NCBI RefSeq assembly: GCF_033100095.1
Contig: NZ_CP136921.1
Coordinates: 590,501-654,500, forward strand
Source of the DNA: Diaphorobacter limosus
GTDB taxonomy: Bacteria > Pseudomonadota > Gammaproteobacteria > Burkholderiales > Burkholderiaceae_C
Length of the DNA: 64,000 bases
Reading direction: 5' to 3'
Shown here: piece after piece, positions 18,523 to 31,585 of the stretch
How positions within the stretch are numbered: position 1 is the first letter of the stretch
Layout of the letters: each line of letters opens with the position of its first letter
Notes under the pieces: model-generated
Told to the model about the DNA's origin: nothing
Databases searched by the model: none
Seen by the model: the letters and a program-made list of their open reading frames with translations, nothing else
Made by a program: the position numbers and the translations under genes

Positions 18523-19857
18523 ATGACCCGTCAATACTTTGGCACCGATGGCATCCGCGGCACCGTGGGCCAGGCGCCCATCACGCCCGACTTCGTGTTG
18601 CGCCTGGCGCATGCGGTGGGGCGCGTGCTGCGCCGCACCGAGGAGCGCCCTACGGTGCTGATCGGCAAGGACACGCGCATTTCCGGCTACATGCTGGAGG
18701 CGGCGCTGGAATCGGGTTTCAACTCCGCCGGGGTCGATGTAGTGCTGCTCGGGCCGCTGCCCACGCCGGGCGTGGCCTACCTCACGCGCGCGCAGCGCGC
18801 CAGCCTGGGCGTGGTGATCAGCGCCAGCCACAACCCCTACCCGGACAACGGCATCAAGTTCTTCAGCGCCCAGGGCACCAAGCTGCCCGACGCCTGGGAG
18901 GAAGAGGTCGAGGCAGCGCTGCAGCAGCCGCCCATGTGGGCCGATTCGGCATCCTTGGGCAAGACGCGCCGGCTCGATGATGCGGCCGGCCGCTACATCG
19001 AGTTCTGCAAGAGCACCTTTGACCACGACCTGAGTCTGCGCGGCGTGAAGATCGTCGTCGATGCCGCCCATGGCGCCGCCTACCAAATCGCCCCCATGGT
19101 GTTCCACGAACTGGGCGCCGACGTCGTCGCCATAGGCTGTGCCCCCGATGGCGTGAACATCAACCATGAGGTGGGTGCCACCCACCCCGAAGCGCTGGTA
19201 CGGGCCGTGTGCACCAACCAGGCCGACTTTGGCGTGGCCCTGGATGGCGATGCCGACCGCCTGCAGATCGTCGATGCCAGCGGCCGCCTGTACAACGGCG
19301 ACGAGCTGCTCTACCTGATGGCCGCCGAGCGCCTGGCACGTGACGAGCATGTGCCCGGCGTGGTCGGCACCCTGATGACCAACATGGCCGTGGAGCAGGC
19401 CCTGACAAGGCGCGGTGTGAAGTTCGTGCGCGCCAAGGTGGGCGACCGCTATGTGCTTGAAGAGCTGCAGCGTCAGAACTGGCTGCTCGGTGGCGAGGGC
19501 TCGGGCCATCTGCTGGCGCTTGATTGCCACACCACGGGCGATGGCCTGATCAGCGCGCTGCAGGTGCTGCAGGCCTGTGTGCGCAGCCAGAAGACGCTGG
19601 CCGAGTTGCTTGCCGATGTGCCGCTGTTTCCCCAGGTGCTGCTCAACGTGCGCCTCAAACCCGATCAGGACTGGAAGGCGAACGCCGCGCTCGCCGACAC
19701 CACGCGTGAGGTACAGGCCGAGCTGGCCGACAACGGCCGCCTGCTGGTGCGCGCCAGCGGCACCGAGCCGCTGCTGCGCGTGATGGTCGAGGCACGCGAC
19801 GCAGACCAGGCCAGCCGCTGCGCCCAGCGCCTGGCGGACGCCGCACGGGCCGCCTGA
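18523..19857 (+). CDS. glmM: Phosphoglucosamine mutase
   Basis: GlmM converts glucosamine-6-phosphate to glucosamine-1-phosphate for peptidoglycan and lipopolysaccharide. The 444-residue protein has the usual four domains: [12 protein letters not shown] at the start, the phosphoserine loop [16 protein letters not shown] (about residue 102), the metal loop [13 protein letters not shown] (about residue 242) and the sugar loop GGEGSGHLL, then the phosphate-binding [21 protein letters not shown] lies upstream of ATG 18523. Confidence 0.98.
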   Translation: MTRQYFGTDGIRGTVGQAPITPDFVLRLAHAVGRVLRRTEERPTVLIGKDTRISGYMLEAALESGFNSAGVDVVLLGPLPTPGVAYLTRAQRASLGVVISASHNPYPDNGIKFFSAQGTKLPDAWEEEVEAALQQPPMWADSASLGKTRRLDDAAGRYIEFCKSTFDHDLSLRGVKIVVDAAHGAAYQIAPMVFHELGADVVAIGCAPDGVNINHEVGATHPEALVRAVCTNQADFGVALDGDADRLQIVDASGRLYNGDELLYLMAAERLARDEHVPGVVGTLMTNMAVEQALTRRGVKFVRAKVGDRYVLEELQRQNWLLGGEGSGHLLALDCHTTGDGLISALQVLQACVRSQKTLAELLADVPLFPQVLLNVRLKPDQDWKANAALADTTREVQAELADNGRLLVRASGTEPLLRVMVEARDADQASRCAQRLADAARAA

Positions 19858-19895
19858 GCGCAGTGGCTTTGTCTGGTGCAGGCCTGGCCTGGGCT

Positions 19896-21263
19896 TCAGG
19901 CGTGCACCTGGCGCTCGTCTGCCTGGCGCCGTGACAGCCTGAGCACGCCCAGCAGCAGCGCCGCAAAGACCAGGGCCGTTACCGCCAGGGCCGCGGCGCT
20001 GGCGGCCCAGAAGGGGGCTGGGGAGTGATACGGCCCCCAGCCAGCCCAGCCTTGGTAGGCCAGGCGGTAACCGCCATGCAGCCCCACACCCCACAGCAGC
20101 ACCCCATATACCACCAGGGGCGCGAGTGTGATGTGATAGCTGCGCAGCACGAAGATGCACAGCGTCTGCAGCGCGTCGGCCACCTGATAGGCGGCTACCC
20201 ACACCAGCAGCGATGCGGCCAATGCCACCACCTCCGGGCTGGTCGAGTACAGCCCGGCAATCGGTTGCTTTGCTATTACAAGCGTAGCTGCAAGCGCGCA
20301 TCCCATAAGCGCTGCGAGCCAAAAACCATTCAAGGCTGTGGCACCGGCCTGGCGCTCGTCGCCCGCACCGCGCCAGTAGCTCACGCGGGCGCTGGTGGCA
20401 ATGGCCAGCGACAGCGGCACCATGTAGACCACCGCCGCCAGGTTGGCAGCGATCTGGTGCGCGGCCGAGGCCAGGGCCCCCTGGCGCGCGATGAACAGGG
20501 CCATCAGCGTGAACGAGGTCACCTCCACCAGGATGGCCAGACCCGCAGGCAGCCCCAGGCGCAGAAAGCGTGCGATCTGCGTGCCGTCGGGGCGCTCCAG
20601 AGCGCGCCACAGCTGCAGTGGCGCATACATGGCGTGGCGGCGCAGCATGGCCCAGCCCAGCAGCATCAGGCCGTAGTTGACCACCAGCGTGGCCCAGGCG
20701 CAGCCCGCCACGCCCTGGGGCGCCAGGCCGGCGCCGCCGAAGGTGAACCAGATAGACAGCGGCAGTTTCAGCGCCAGCGAGCCCACCTGCAGCCAGGTGA
20801 CCAGCTGCGGGTGGCCCAGGGCCTGGTTGAGCGTGCTGTAGATGCGAAACAGCAGCGCCGGCGGCAGGCCGAAGGCCAGGATGGCCAGATAGGCGCGCAC
20901 CGCGCCGCGCAACTCGGGCGGCACCTCGGTCCAGCGCAGTATCGGCTCGGGCGACAGCAGCACGGCCATGCCCAGCGCCGTGGCCACGGCCCACAGGTAG
21001 AGCGACTGGCGCACGCTCCGGCCAATGGCGGCCTGGGCATTGGCGCCGCGCTGCTCGGCCCAGACGGGCATCAGCGCCTGCAGCACGCCCATCAGCCCGA
21101 CGTACACGCTGATGAACACCGCCGAACCTATGGACAGCGCGGCCAGCGCCTCCTGCGCATAGCGGCCGGCGACGATGGTGTCGGTGACGCCAAAGGCCAT
21201 CACCGCCAGTTGCCCGGCCAGCACGGTCAGGGCGTGGCGCGAGATGGTGGACAGCTCGGACAT
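19896..21263 (-). CDS. MATE-family multidrug/sodium exporter
   Basis: The 455-residue protein has about 12 hydrophobic segments in two halves, with the MATE starts GQLAVMAFGVTDTIVAGRYA and, in the second half, GLPAGLAILVEVTSFTLMALF. Such NorM-like transporters expel cationic drugs in exchange for Na+ or H+. Start ATG 21263 overlaps the stop of the upstream membrane glycosyltransferase gene, so they are co-transcribed. A mosaic repeat copy is embedded at 20264-20327 and supplies the LVIAKQPIAGLY region without breaking the frame. Substrate is not known. Confidence 0.9.
   Translation of the reverse strand: MSELSTISRHALTVLAGQLAVMAFGVTDTIVAGRYAQEALAALSIGSAVFISVYVGLMGVLQALMPVWAEQRGANAQAAIGRSVRQSLYLWAVATALGMAVLLSPEPILRWTEVPPELRGAVRAYLAILAFGLPPALLFRIYSTLNQALGHPQLVTWLQVGSLALKLPLSIWFTFGGAGLAPQGVAGCAWATLVVNYGLMLLGWAMLRRHAMYAPLQLWRALERPDGTQIARFLRLGLPAGLAILVEVTSFTLMALFIARQGALASAAHQIAANLAAVVYMVPLSLAIATSARVSYWRGAGDERQAGATALNGFWLAALMGCALAATLVIAKQPIAGLYSTSPEVVALAASLLVWVAAYQVADALQTLCIFVLRSYHITLAPLVVYGVLLWGVGLHGGYRLAYQGWAGWGPYHSPAPFWAASAAALAVTALVFAALLLGVLRLSRRQADERQVHA
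20264..20327 (+). repeat. Mosaic repeat copy inside the MATE gene
   Basis: TTGCTATTACAAGCGTAGCT, then GCAAGCGC, an 8-base spacer, AAGCGCTGCGAGCC and AAAAAC match the layout of the intergenic copy at 45562-45613. It is antisense to the gene and keeps its frame. Confidence 0.7.
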
Positions 21264-22960
21264 CAGCGCCCGTCGTCCCTGCGATGCAGCACCAGCAGCC
21301 TATCGTTGCGATCCGTCGGACGGCTGACGATGGCCACCTCGGTCCATTGCCCAGGGGGCAGCAGCGTGACCACGGAAGGACTGGCGTCCGGGTCTGCCAC
21401 CAGCCAGTCGCACTGCGCCAGCCGCGGCAGATCGACCATGGGCAATTCGCCGTGGTACATCAGCGCAGCCACTTGGGCGCGGCTCAGGCCATAGGCGGCC
21501 ACGCAGCCCTGGCGCTCGGTGATGACGGCGCGCACGCCGGCCACCTGCGGCGCCAGGCTGCGGCCGTAGTCCAGTATCGGCAGCCACAGCGTCATGAGCA
21601 GCAGCCAGCCCAGCGTGGCACCGCCGGCGGGCAGCACCAGGCTCTTCCAGATGGCGGGACGGTTGCGCGCCGTGCGCCAGGCGACCAGCAGGCACCAGGC
21701 CAGCGTGGCCACCAGCGCCACGGCAAACGGCAGCACAGAAAACGTGGACACATAGCCCGGAGCCAGCTTGGCCACGTTGGCCGCGGGCTTGGCCGGCCAG
21801 CCGGTCTGCACCGACAGCCAGACCACCCAGATGGCGATGGCCGAGATGCTGAAGAACAGCAGCGTGAACCAGTCGATCAGCGCCGCGATGCTGCGCTTGA
21901 GCGTGGGCAGGGCAAAGGCCGCCAGCGCTGCCAGCGCCGGCAGGCTGAGCAGCAGGGCTCGGTTGGCGGGGCGCGTGGCGAGCGTGGCGCCCAGGGTCAC
22001 CAGCGCGAACCACAGCGGCAACCACAGGTGGCGGTGCCAGTGCCGGCTGGCGATCAGCTGGCGCCAGCGCCACAGCGTCCACAGGGCCAGTGGCCAGGCC
22101 GGCCAGCTGAACCAGGTCAAGAGTCGCACCAGGCTTTGCCATTCCCAGGGCCCATCCACCCTCACAATGCGCCAGCGCCACAGGTCCAGTTGCTGGGCCA
22201 GCAGGGCTGCCAGCAGGGTCACCGCCAGCATGAGCGCGAGCGCGGTTGCGCGCGTGCGCAGCGTGGGGCCGTGGCTATGCCACACCAGCCAGGCGCAGCC
22301 CAGGCCCAGCAGCACGGCGATGCTGGGCGCGCCGCTGAGCACCAGCCCAAGCAGTCCGATCAGGCCCGCCAGCAGCGGCCAGGCCATGCGCCAGGGCAGG
22401 GCGGCGCCGGCATAGAACAGCAAGGCCGTGCTGGCCAGCTGCGTCAGGTAGCCCGTGGTTTCATGCGACAGCTGGGCCAGGCCCAGGCAGGCGATCAGGG
22501 CCAGCAGGCCGCCATCGGCCATGGCACGGGCGTAGTCGGCAGGCTGGGCCTCGCCGCCAAAGGCAAAGGCCACGGGCTGGGCTCCTGGGCCGCGTGCCAG
22601 GTAGTACACGCCATACCAGGTGGCCGACAGGGTCAGCAGCAGCAGAGCGATGAAAGGCACGCGCGCCGCCAGATCCAGGGGCAGCCAGCCACCCAAGGCC
22701 TGTATGGCCCAGGCCCCCAGCCAGTAATGCAGCAAGCCGTCGCCGTCACCCGGCAGGCCGGCCAGCAGCGGGTGCAGCCAACTGGTGTGACCCAGCGCCA
22801 GTTCGCGCATGTAGCCGAACGAGGCCATGTCGTCGCTGCGCCAGGGCGCCCGCCCGACAAAGCCCGGCACGGCATAGGCCAGGCACAGCAGCAGCAGCGC
22901 CCAGCGCGGCAGCGGCCGCACGGCACTCTGGGCAACGATGGCGGGGGTGGGGTGATTCAC
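21263..22960 (-). CDS. Membrane glycosyltransferase-like protein (GT39/ArnT-like)
   Basis: A 565-residue protein with a dozen or so hydrophobic segments and an early luminal loop FVGRAPWRSDDMASFGYMRE holding an acidic pair near residue 43, like the catalytic loop of GT39/ArnT enzymes that use polyprenyl-phosphate sugars. The C-terminal 130 residues form a soluble domain (AVITERQGCVAAYGLSRAQV ...). It heads a two-gene unit with the MATE exporter. The substrate is unknown; lipid A or glycan modification is possible by analogy. Confidence 0.75.
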   Translation of the reverse strand: MNHPTPAIVAQSAVRPLPRWALLLLCLAYAVPGFVGRAPWRSDDMASFGYMRELALGHTSWLHPLLAGLPGDGDGLLHYWLGAWAIQALGGWLPLDLAARVPFIALLLLTLSATWYGVYYLARGPGAQPVAFAFGGEAQPADYARAMADGGLLALIACLGLAQLSHETTGYLTQLASTALLFYAGAALPWRMAWPLLAGLIGLLGLVLSGAPSIAVLLGLGCAWLVWHSHGPTLRTRATALALMLAVTLLAALLAQQLDLWRWRIVRVDGPWEWQSLVRLLTWFSWPAWPLALWTLWRWRQLIASRHWHRHLWLPLWFALVTLGATLATRPANRALLLSLPALAALAAFALPTLKRSIAALIDWFTLLFFSISAIAIWVVWLSVQTGWPAKPAANVAKLAPGYVSTFSVLPFAVALVATLAWCLLVAWRTARNRPAIWKSLVLPAGGATLGWLLLMTLWLPILDYGRSLAPQVAGVRAVITERQGCVAAYGLSRAQVAALMYHGELPMVDLPRLAQCDWLVADPDASPSVVTLLPPGQWTEVAIVSRPTDRNDRLLVLHRRDDGR

Positions 22961-22982
22961 ACGAAGGTGGTTTGGAGGGCGT

Positions 22983-23017
22983 AAAAAAAGGCAGCGCGGT
23001 AAAGCCGGGCTGCCTTT
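22983..23017 (-). terminator. Intrinsic terminator after rpmE2
   Basis: On the minus strand AAAGGCAGC pairs with GCTGCCTTT around a 13-base loop and is followed by a run of T. It ends the rpmE2 transcript before the membrane glycosyltransferase gene. Confidence 0.85.
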
Positions 23018-23053
23018 GATGGCTTGTCACAGGCCCGGGACGGGCCTGGCCGT

Positions 23054-23299
23054 TTACTTCTTGCCAAAACGGTTGCGGAAGCGCTCCACGCGGCCACCCA
23101 TGTTGTCCACGGATTTTTGCGTGCCGGTGTAGAAGGGGTGCGACTCGGAGGAAGTGTCCAGCTTGTACAGCGGGTATTCCTTGCCTTCGAAGGTCTCGGA
23201 TTCCTTGGTGTTCACGCAGGAACGGGTCACGAACTTGAAGCCGTTGGACAGGTCAACGAACAGCACTTCGCGATAGTTGGGGTGAATGCCTTCTTTCAT
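23054..23299 (-). CDS. rpmE2: 50S ribosomal protein bL31, type B
   Basis: The 81-residue protein starts [16 protein letters not shown] and contains [19 protein letters not shown] and SESHPFYTG, as in type B L31. It lacks the CxxC zinc ligands of type A, so it is the zinc-independent paralogue, which in many bacteria is made when zinc is scarce. ATG 23299 is the family start; an upstream in-frame codon at 23356 adds an unconserved lead. No convincing Zur box was seen. Confidence 0.95.
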   Translation of the reverse strand: MKEGIHPNYREVLFVDLSNGFKFVTRSCVNTKESETFEGKEYPLYKLDTSSESHPFYTGTQKSVDNMGGRVERFRNRFGKK

Positions 23300-23419
23300 G
23301 CTAACTCTTTCATGGCTGCGGGAGCCGTGCCGGCCATGCACAAACCCATTGCGCATTCAAAAACTCGGCGTACTTTCCGCAAAAAGCCCTCGATTATGGC
23401 ATGACTTCGCCAATTGCCA

Positions 23420-23953
23420 TCAGGGCTGCAGCAGGGCCAGCATCTCGCGCCCCCAGGCCAGTTCGGCCTCCTCGTAGAGAATGCCTTTCTTCAAAATCAT
23501 GTACTGCAGCGTCTGGGGCCGGGTGCGTGCCTGGTTGGGCGGGAAGTCGCGCGCTTCTATCTGGCGGTACTGCGCCAGGCGCTCTTCGTGCCGGGCCAGG
23601 CTGCGTTTGAGCTCCGCGCTCAGATCGACCTCGTCCAGCACCGCGTCGGCGCGCAGCTTGACGGTGAAGCCGTCGCGCAAATCGACGGGAGCCGTGGGTT
23701 CGCTGGCCCAGCGCACCAGCTCGGCGCGCCCGGCGGGCAGCACGCGGTAGTGCTTCTTGCGCGTCTTGCCGGCATCGGGCGGTACAAAGCCATCGATCCA
23801 GCCTGCGCCTTCCATGCGCGCCAGCTCACGATAGATCTGCTGGTGTGTGGCGTGCCAGAAATAGCCGATGGACTTGTCAAAACGCCGTGCCAGGTCGTAG
23901 CCCGAGGTGGACTTTTCCAAAAGCGAGGTGAGCACGGCATGGGGTAGAGACAT
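23420..23953 (-). CDS. PadR-family transcriptional regulator
   Basis: A 177-residue repressor with the PadR winged helix at the N-terminus (LPHAVLTSLLEKSTSGYDLA ... WHATHQQIYRELARMEGAGW) and a helical C-terminal dimerisation and ligand region (VirR/PadR_C type, about 90-177). It is divergent from the fused dienoyl-CoA gene at 24071, with 117 bases between start codons, and two TATGCAACCNGTTGCATA palindromes lie between them. It most likely controls both genes, with an acyl-CoA or fatty acid as signal; the ligand is an inference. Confidence 0.9.
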   Translation of the reverse strand: MSLPHAVLTSLLEKSTSGYDLARRFDKSIGYFWHATHQQIYRELARMEGAGWIDGFVPPDAGKTRKKHYRVLPAGRAELVRWASEPTAPVDLRDGFTVKLRADAVLDEVDLSAELKRSLARHEERLAQYRQIEARDFPPNQARTRPQTLQYMILKKGILYEEAELAWGREMLALLQP

Positions 23954-23980
23954 GGCGCCGATTATTCCAGGGCCAATCTG

Positions 23981-24000
23981 CTATGCAACCAGTTGCATAG
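23981..24000. promoter_or_regulatory. Operator 1 between padR and the fadH fusion
   Basis: CTATGCAACCAGTTGCATAG is palindromic except at its centre. It lies 28 bases upstream of the padR start, so occupation would block padR expression. Confidence 0.7.
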
Positions 24001-24023
24001 ATAAACGAACGACCGTACACTTT

Positions 24024-24041
24024 TATGCAACCGGTTGCATA
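24024..24041. promoter_or_regulatory. Operator 2 between padR and the fadH fusion
   Basis: TATGCAACCGGTTGCATA is a perfect 18-bp palindrome, centred 42 bp from operator 1, that is four helical turns, so both sites face the same side of the DNA. It ends 29 bases before the fusion gene start. ATGCAAC half sites fit PadR operators (ATGT-8-ACAT class) only loosely. Confidence 0.75.
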
Positions 24042-24046
24042 GATGA

Positions 24047-26989
<2,943 letters not shown>

Positions 26990-26994
26990 CCCGC

Positions 26995-27023
26995 AAAAAA
27001 AAAGCCCCGCAATTTTGCGGGGC
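26995..27023 (-). terminator. Intrinsic terminator after rho
   Basis: GCCCCGCAA pairs with TTGCGGGGC (27004-27023); read on the minus strand it is followed by nine T. It lies 25 bases after the rho stop and just after the end of the fusion gene, which reads toward it without a T run. Confidence 0.9.
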
Positions 27024-27047
27024 GTTGTGGGGCGGGGGGCTGGGTGG

Positions 27048-28310
27048 TCAACCGCCGCGGCGCATGGCCTCGAAGAAGTCGACGTTGCTCTTGGTCTCGC
27101 GCATCTTCTTGATCATCAGCTCCATGGACTCGATCTCGTCCATGTTGTACATGAACTGGCGCAGGATGCGGGTTTTTTGCAGGATCTCGGGCGCCAGCAG
27201 CAGTTCCTCGCGGCGCGTGCCGCTCTTGGACAGTTCGATCGCCGGGAACACGCGCTTTTCGTACAGACGGCGGCTCAGGTGGATTTCGCAGTTGCCCGTG
27301 CCCTTGAATTCTTCAAAGATCACCTCGTCCATGCGGCTGCCGGTATCGACCAGCGCGGTGGCGATGATGGTCAGCGAACCGCCTTCCTCGACCTTGCGCG
27401 CCGCGCCGAAGAAGCGCTTGGGGCGCTGCAGTGCGTTGGAATCGACACCGCCCGACAGCACCTTGCCCGAGCTGGGCACGACGTTGTTGTAGGCGCGTGC
27501 CAGGCGGGTGATGGAGTCCAGCAGGATGACCACGTCTTTTTTCAGCTCCACCAGGCGCTTGGCGCGCTCGATCACCATCTCGGCCACATGCACGTGGCGC
27601 GCGGCCGGCTCGTCGAAGGTCGAGGCAATGATCTCGCCCTTGACCGAGCGCTGCATCTCGGTCACTTCTTCCGGGCGCTCGTCCACCAGCAGCACCATCA
27701 GGTGCACATCGGGGTTGTTGGCGGTGATGGCGTGGGCGATGTGCTGCATCATCACCGTCTTGCCGCTCTTCGGGGGCGCGACGATCAGCGCGCGCTGGCC
27801 GCGGCCAATGGGGGCGATGATGTCGATGATGCGGCCGGTGATGTTCTCCTCGCCCTTGATGTCGCGCTCCAGGCGCATCTGCTCCTTGGGGAACAGCGGC
27901 GTCAGGTTCTCGAACATCACCTTGTGCTTATTCTGTTCGGGTGGCCCGCCGTTGACGGTGTCGAGCTTGGTCAAGGCAAAGTAGCGCTCGCCATCCTTGG
28001 GGATGCGCACCTCGCCCTCGATCATGTCGCCGGTGTGCAGGTTGAAGCGGCGCACCTGGCTGGGGCTGATGTAGATGTCGTCGGTACTGGCCGTGTAGCT
28101 GCTGTCGGGGCTGCGCAGAAAGCCGAAACCGTCGGGCAGGATCTCCAGCACACCGTCGGCAAACACCTGCTCGCCCGCCTTGGCGCGCTTCTTGATGATG
28201 GCGAACATCAGCTCCTGCTTGCGCATGCGGCCGCCGTTTTCGATTTCCAGGGCTTCGGCCTGCTTGAGGACCTCGGACACGTGCAGTGCCTTGAGTTCGT
28301 TAAGGTGCAT
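27048..28310 (-). CDS. rho: Transcription termination factor Rho
   Basis: Rho is the hexameric RNA helicase that ends untranslated transcripts. The 420-residue protein has the N-terminal domain ([20 protein letters not shown]), the OSB RNA-binding fold with DGFGFLRS, Walker A APPKSGKT, the Q-loop and R-loop region ([33 protein letters not shown]) and catalytic Glu/Asp in VDERPEEV. All parts are complete. It follows trxA on the same strand, an arrangement found in many proteobacteria. The 219-base gap before it may hold the autoregulatory leader. Confidence 0.98.
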   Translation of the reverse strand: MHLNELKALHVSEVLKQAEALEIENGGRMRKQELMFAIIKKRAKAGEQVFADGVLEILPDGFGFLRSPDSSYTASTDDIYISPSQVRRFNLHTGDMIEGEVRIPKDGERYFALTKLDTVNGGPPEQNKHKVMFENLTPLFPKEQMRLERDIKGEENITGRIIDIIAPIGRGQRALIVAPPKSGKTVMMQHIAHAITANNPDVHLMVLLVDERPEEVTEMQRSVKGEIIASTFDEPAARHVHVAEMVIERAKRLVELKKDVVILLDSITRLARAYNNVVPSSGKVLSGGVDSNALQRPKRFFGAARKVEEGGSLTIIATALVDTGSRMDEVIFEEFKGTGNCEIHLSRRLYEKRVFPAIELSKSGTRREELLLAPEILQKTRILRQFMYNMDEIESMELMIKKMRETKSNVDFFEAMRRGG

Positions 28311-28490
28311 GAAATGACTCCTGACGCGGAGTAGATATGTCTGTGACTGGAGGGGAAGAGGCTGCGTGCCGTATGGGCCTTGGGTTGCCCTGGCGAGCCG
28401 GTGACCTGAGACTGGCCGCTGGTCGATATGTGCGGCGAGACGGTCGGCGCGAATTATGACAGGAAAATTTTTTGTGCTTTTGGCACGGCA

Positions 28491-28518
28491 CCGGCCAGGC
28501 CCGCGCAGGGCTGGCCGG
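28491..28518 (-). terminator. Hairpin after trxA, possible weak terminator or attenuator
   Basis: CCGGCCA with TGGCCGG and an inner GCCC/GGGC pair form a strong GC stem 12 bases after the trxA stop. No T run follows directly, so it may act as an RNA-stabilising end or a pause between trxA and rho. Confidence 0.4.
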
Positions 28519-28529
28519 CGCAGGGTTCA

Positions 28530-28862
28530 TCAGGCGAGTTGTTGGTCGATGAAAGCGGTGAGCTGTGCCTTACTCATGGCGCCAACCTTGGTGGCGGCCA
28601 GCTGGCCGTCCTTGAACAGCATCAGCGTGGGAATGCCGCGAATGCCGAACTTGGCGGGGATCTCGCGGTTCTCGTCCACGTTCATCTTGGCCACGGTGAG
28701 CTTGCCCTGGTAGGCGCCGGCCACATCGTCGAGGATGGGGGCGATCATCTTGCAGGGGCCGCACCACTCGGCCCAGTAGTCGACCAGCACGGGGGTGCTG
28801 GACTTGAGCACGTCGGCTTCGAAGCTGGCGTCGGAGAGTTGCTTGATGAGGTCGCTGGCCAT
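28530..28862 (-). CDS. trxA: Thioredoxin
   Basis: TrxA reduces disulfides for ribonucleotide reductase, methionine sulfoxide reductase and other partners. The 110-residue protein has the active site [15 protein letters not shown] (Cys-Gly-Pro-Cys) and the cis-proline loop [14 protein letters not shown] 28862 gives the usual start [14 protein letters not shown]. The frame stays open upstream, but that sequence is antisense to addB. It is divergent from addB with 51 bases between starts and upstream of rho. Confidence 0.97.
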   Translation of the reverse strand: MASDLIKQLSDASFEADVLKSSTPVLVDYWAEWCGPCKMIAPILDDVAGAYQGKLTVAKMNVDENREIPAKFGIRGIPTLMLFKDGQLAATKVGAMSKAQLTAFIDQQLA

Positions 28863-28913
28863 GGGCTTTCCTTGGGAATTTTGGGATTGGACAGAGGTTA
28901 AATTAGGGCCATT

Positions 28914-31565
28914 GTGACAGAAACCAATCCCCCGACTGCCGGTATGCCCGGCGCGCCAGACGCTATGACTGTCATAGCGAAAAACGATAGCAAAACGCAG
29001 CGCATGCTGTGGGTGCAGGCTTTGCAGGCGGTGCGCGCGCACCTGCAGGCGCGTGGCGCCCACCCGGCGCGCTGCATGGTGCTGCTGCCCTACGCACAGC
29101 TGATGGGCGAGGCCCAGCGCCAATGGGCGTTGTTGTGCCCTGAAGGCTTTGCCCCGCGCTTTGAGACCACGCGCAACTGGGCCCAGCGCCTGATCGGCTT
29201 CATGCCGCAAGGCCTGGACTACGCCCAGGACCAGGCGCGCGACCGCTTCACCGGTGCGGCGTTGCTGGAAAAGGCGGGCCTGGCCCTCCAGCGCGAAATG
29301 CTGCTGCCGGCGCTGCTCGACGCCGCCGCGCAGCTCGCCCCCCTGGCCGCTGCCGTGCCGCCCGAGGCGCGCAGCGCGTGGCTGGAGCAGCAGCGCGCCG
29401 TGGTTGGCCTGGCGGGGGAGGGCAGCGCCCTGCGCTACGAGGCCGCCGTGGCGCGTCTGGCGCTGGAATGGGTGGCCGCCTCGCACCACGCCACCGACGT
29501 GTTATTCACCCCCGCCGTGCGCGCCGAGGTCGACGCCATCGTCCTGCTGCAAGGTTTTCAGCCCGATGCGCTGGCCACCAGCCTGTGCGCCGCCTGGGGC
29601 GAAGCCGCCCTGGTGCTGCCGTTGTGGCGGGCGGACTCCCCCCCTCTCCCCCTGGGAGAGGGCTGGAGTGAGGGCGGCAGCCCCCACATCGCCCGGCACC
29701 CGGCGCAGGACGCCGAGGACGAAGCCCAGCGCGCCGCCGCCTGCGTGATCGCCCATGTGCAGGCAGGCCGCACCCCGGTGGCCCTGGCCAGCACCGACCG
29801 CGCCCTGGTGCGGCGCATCACCGCGCTGCTGCAGGGCGCGGGCATCGTGCCCAAGGACGAAAACGGCTGGACGCTGTCGACCACCCGCGCCGCTGCCTGG
29901 GTCATGACGCTGCTGCGCGCGGCCGCCTGGGACGCGCGCAGCGACGCCGTGCTCGACTGGCTCAAGGCCGTGCCCGCCCTATCGGCGCCAGACCAGGGCG
30001 CGCTCGAACGTTGGCTGCGCCGCAACACCTTGCAGACTTGGGCCAGCGCCGTGCAACGGCTGGCCGAGCACCCCGAACGCCAGCCGCAAATCGCCGCCAG
30101 CGCGGCGCAGATCGAAGCCCTGCGCCAGCCGCTGGCCGCAGCCCGCCCTCTGGCCGCCTGGCTGGCCAGCCTGCGCCAGCAGCTGCAGGCCAGCGGCCAA
30201 TGGACAGCGCTGCTGCAAGACGACGCCGGCGCGCGCGTGCTGCTCGAGCTGCACCTGCACGAAGGCCTGGACGAAGACCTGGCCGACGTGGAAGGGGCCG
30301 CGCGCAAGCTGAGTCTGCAGGACTTCACCCACTGGGCCGATCAGGTGCTGGAGGCCACACGCTTCAAGCCCGACTGGGAGGGGGGCGAGCCCGCCGTGGT
30401 GCTGCTGCCGCTGGCGCAGCTCTTGGCGCGCCCCTTTGTCGCCCTAGTGCTGCCCGGCTGCGACGAAAAGCGACTGCAGACCGCCCCCGAGCCGCCCGGC
30501 GCGTGGACGGCGGCGCAGCGCGCATCGCTGGGCCTGCCCACGCGCGCCAGCCTGGAACTGGCCCAGCGCGCCGCCTGGGCCTGCGCCCTGCAAGCGCCGC
30601 AGGTTGACCTGCTGTGGCGCGCCAGCGAAGGCGGCGAGCCGCTTTTGGCCAGCCCGCTGGTGCTGGCCCTGGGGCCGGGCACGGCAGCGCCCGATACGCG
30701 GGTGCCGCGCGCCATCACGCCCAGCCCGGTGGCGCGGCCCCAGCCCCTGGGCGCGCAGCTGCCGCTGGCCCAGCTGTCGGCCACGGCCTATACCGACCTG
30801 CGCCAGTGCCCCTACCGCTTCTACGCCCAGCGCCTCCTGGGCCTGCAAGACCAGGACGAGCTGGAGGCCGAGGTCGACAAGCGCGACTTCGGCACCTGGC
30901 TGCACGCCGTGCTGCAGCGCTTTCACCAGGCGCTGCTGGCAGCGCCCACGCAAGACGCCACCACGCGCACGCAGATGATGGACACCGCCGCCGAGGCTGC
31001 GCGCGAACAGTTGGGCTTATCGGGCAGCGACTTTCTGCCCTACGCCAGCGGCTGGCCGCAGCTGCGCGCCGGTTATCTGCAATGGCTGGACAAGCACGAA
31101 GCCGCTGGCGCGCAGTTTGCCCAGGCCGAAGTCCAGGCCAGCCAGGGCCTGGCGCTGGCCCACGGCAGCCTGGAGCTGGTCGGCACGCTGGACCGCATCG
31201 ACGAGGCTACCGGCGAGGGCGGCCGCAGCAGCCCCCTGGTGATCGACTACAAGACCGAGAGCGACAGCAAGACCAAGGCGCGCATTGCAGATGGCGCAGA
31301 AGACGTGCAACTCGCCTTCTACGCCGCGCTGCAGGCCGACCCCAATCAGCCGCTGCGCGCCGCCTACGTCAACGTCGGCGAGCGTGGCGAAACCAAAACC
31401 CACGAGGCGCAGGGCGTGGCCGCGCTGCGCGACGCCCTGCTGGCCGGCATCCGCCAGGACTTCGACCGCATCACCCAAGGCGCGCCGTTGCCGGCCTTGG
31501 GTGAGGGCAGCGTGTGCGACTGGTGCGCGGTGCGTGGGCTGTGCCGCAAGGATTTTTGGGCTTGA
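28914..31565 (+). CDS. addB: AddB-like subunit of the AddAB helicase-nuclease
   Basis: AddAB processes double-strand DNA ends for RecA-dependent repair, replacing RecBCD in many bacteria. This 883-residue subunit has an inactive helicase-like N-terminal region and a C-terminal PD-(D/E)XK nuclease: [34 protein letters not shown]. Cysteines in [10 protein letters not shown] and [10 protein letters not shown] fit the Fe-S cluster that staples the nuclease domain. Start is GTG 28914. A palindrome at 28961-28979 and a CCCCTCTCCC-type repeat near 29636-29680 (peptide [14 protein letters not shown]) are embedded in the coding sequence. The partner addA follows after one inserted gene. Confidence 0.88.
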   Translation: MTETNPPTAGMPGAPDAMTVIAKNDSKTQRMLWVQALQAVRAHLQARGAHPARCMVLLPYAQLMGEAQRQWALLCPEGFAPRFETTRNWAQRLIGFMPQGLDYAQDQARDRFTGAALLEKAGLALQREMLLPALLDAAAQLAPLAAAVPPEARSAWLEQQRAVVGLAGEGSALRYEAAVARLALEWVAASHHATDVLFTPAVRAEVDAIVLLQGFQPDALATSLCAAWGEAALVLPLWRADSPPLPLGEGWSEGGSPHIARHPAQDAEDEAQRAAACVIAHVQAGRTPVALASTDRALVRRITALLQGAGIVPKDENGWTLSTTRAAAWVMTLLRAAAWDARSDAVLDWLKAVPALSAPDQGALERWLRRNTLQTWASAVQRLAEHPERQPQIAASAAQIEALRQPLAAARPLAAWLASLRQQLQASGQWTALLQDDAGARVLLELHLHEGLDEDLADVEGAARKLSLQDFTHWADQVLEATRFKPDWEGGEPAVVLLPLAQLLARPFVALVLPGCDEKRLQTAPEPPGAWTAAQRASLGLPTRASLELAQRAAWACALQAPQVDLLWRASEGGEPLLASPLVLALGPGTAAPDTRVPRAITPSPVARPQPLGAQLPLAQLSATAYTDLRQCPYRFYAQRLLGLQDQDELEAEVDKRDFGTWLHAVLQRFHQALLAAPTQDATTRTQMMDTAAEAAREQLGLSGSDFLPYASGWPQLRAGYLQWLDKHEAAGAQFAQAEVQASQGLALAHGSLELVGTLDRIDEATGEGGRSSPLVIDYKTESDSKTKARIADGAEDVQLAFYAALQADPNQPLRAAYVNVGERGETKTHEAQGVAALRDALLAGIRQDFDRITQGAPLPALGEGSVCDWCAVRGLCRKDFWA
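28961..28979. repeat. 19-bp perfect palindrome in the addB 5' coding region
   Basis: CGCTATGACTGTCATAGCG reads the same on both strands around its centre. It starts 47 bases inside addB and about 100 bases from the trxA start, so it could be an operator for the divergent pair or a decayed mosaic-repeat piece. Confidence 0.5.
29636..29680. repeat. GC-rich hairpin repeat inside addB
   Basis: CCCCTCTCCCCCTGGGAGAG and the following GGCTGGAGTGAGGGC form a hairpin-type repeat of a kind seen widely in proteobacterial genomes. Here it is in frame and encodes [13 protein letters not shown], between the two helicase-like lobes. Confidence 0.6.
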
Positions 31566-31585
31566 AGCACGTGAGAGGAGTGGGT

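Noticed and set aside
18484..20994. An 836-codon minus-strand open frame
   Set aside because: Antisense to glmM and out of frame with the MATE gene; repetitive Gly/Ala/Arg/Gln composition, no domain.
21284..22984. A 566-codon plus-strand open frame over the membrane glycosyltransferase gene
   Set aside because: The minus-strand frame has regular membrane segments and a coupled stop/start with the MATE gene; the plus-strand frame is Gln/Arg/Gly-rich noise.
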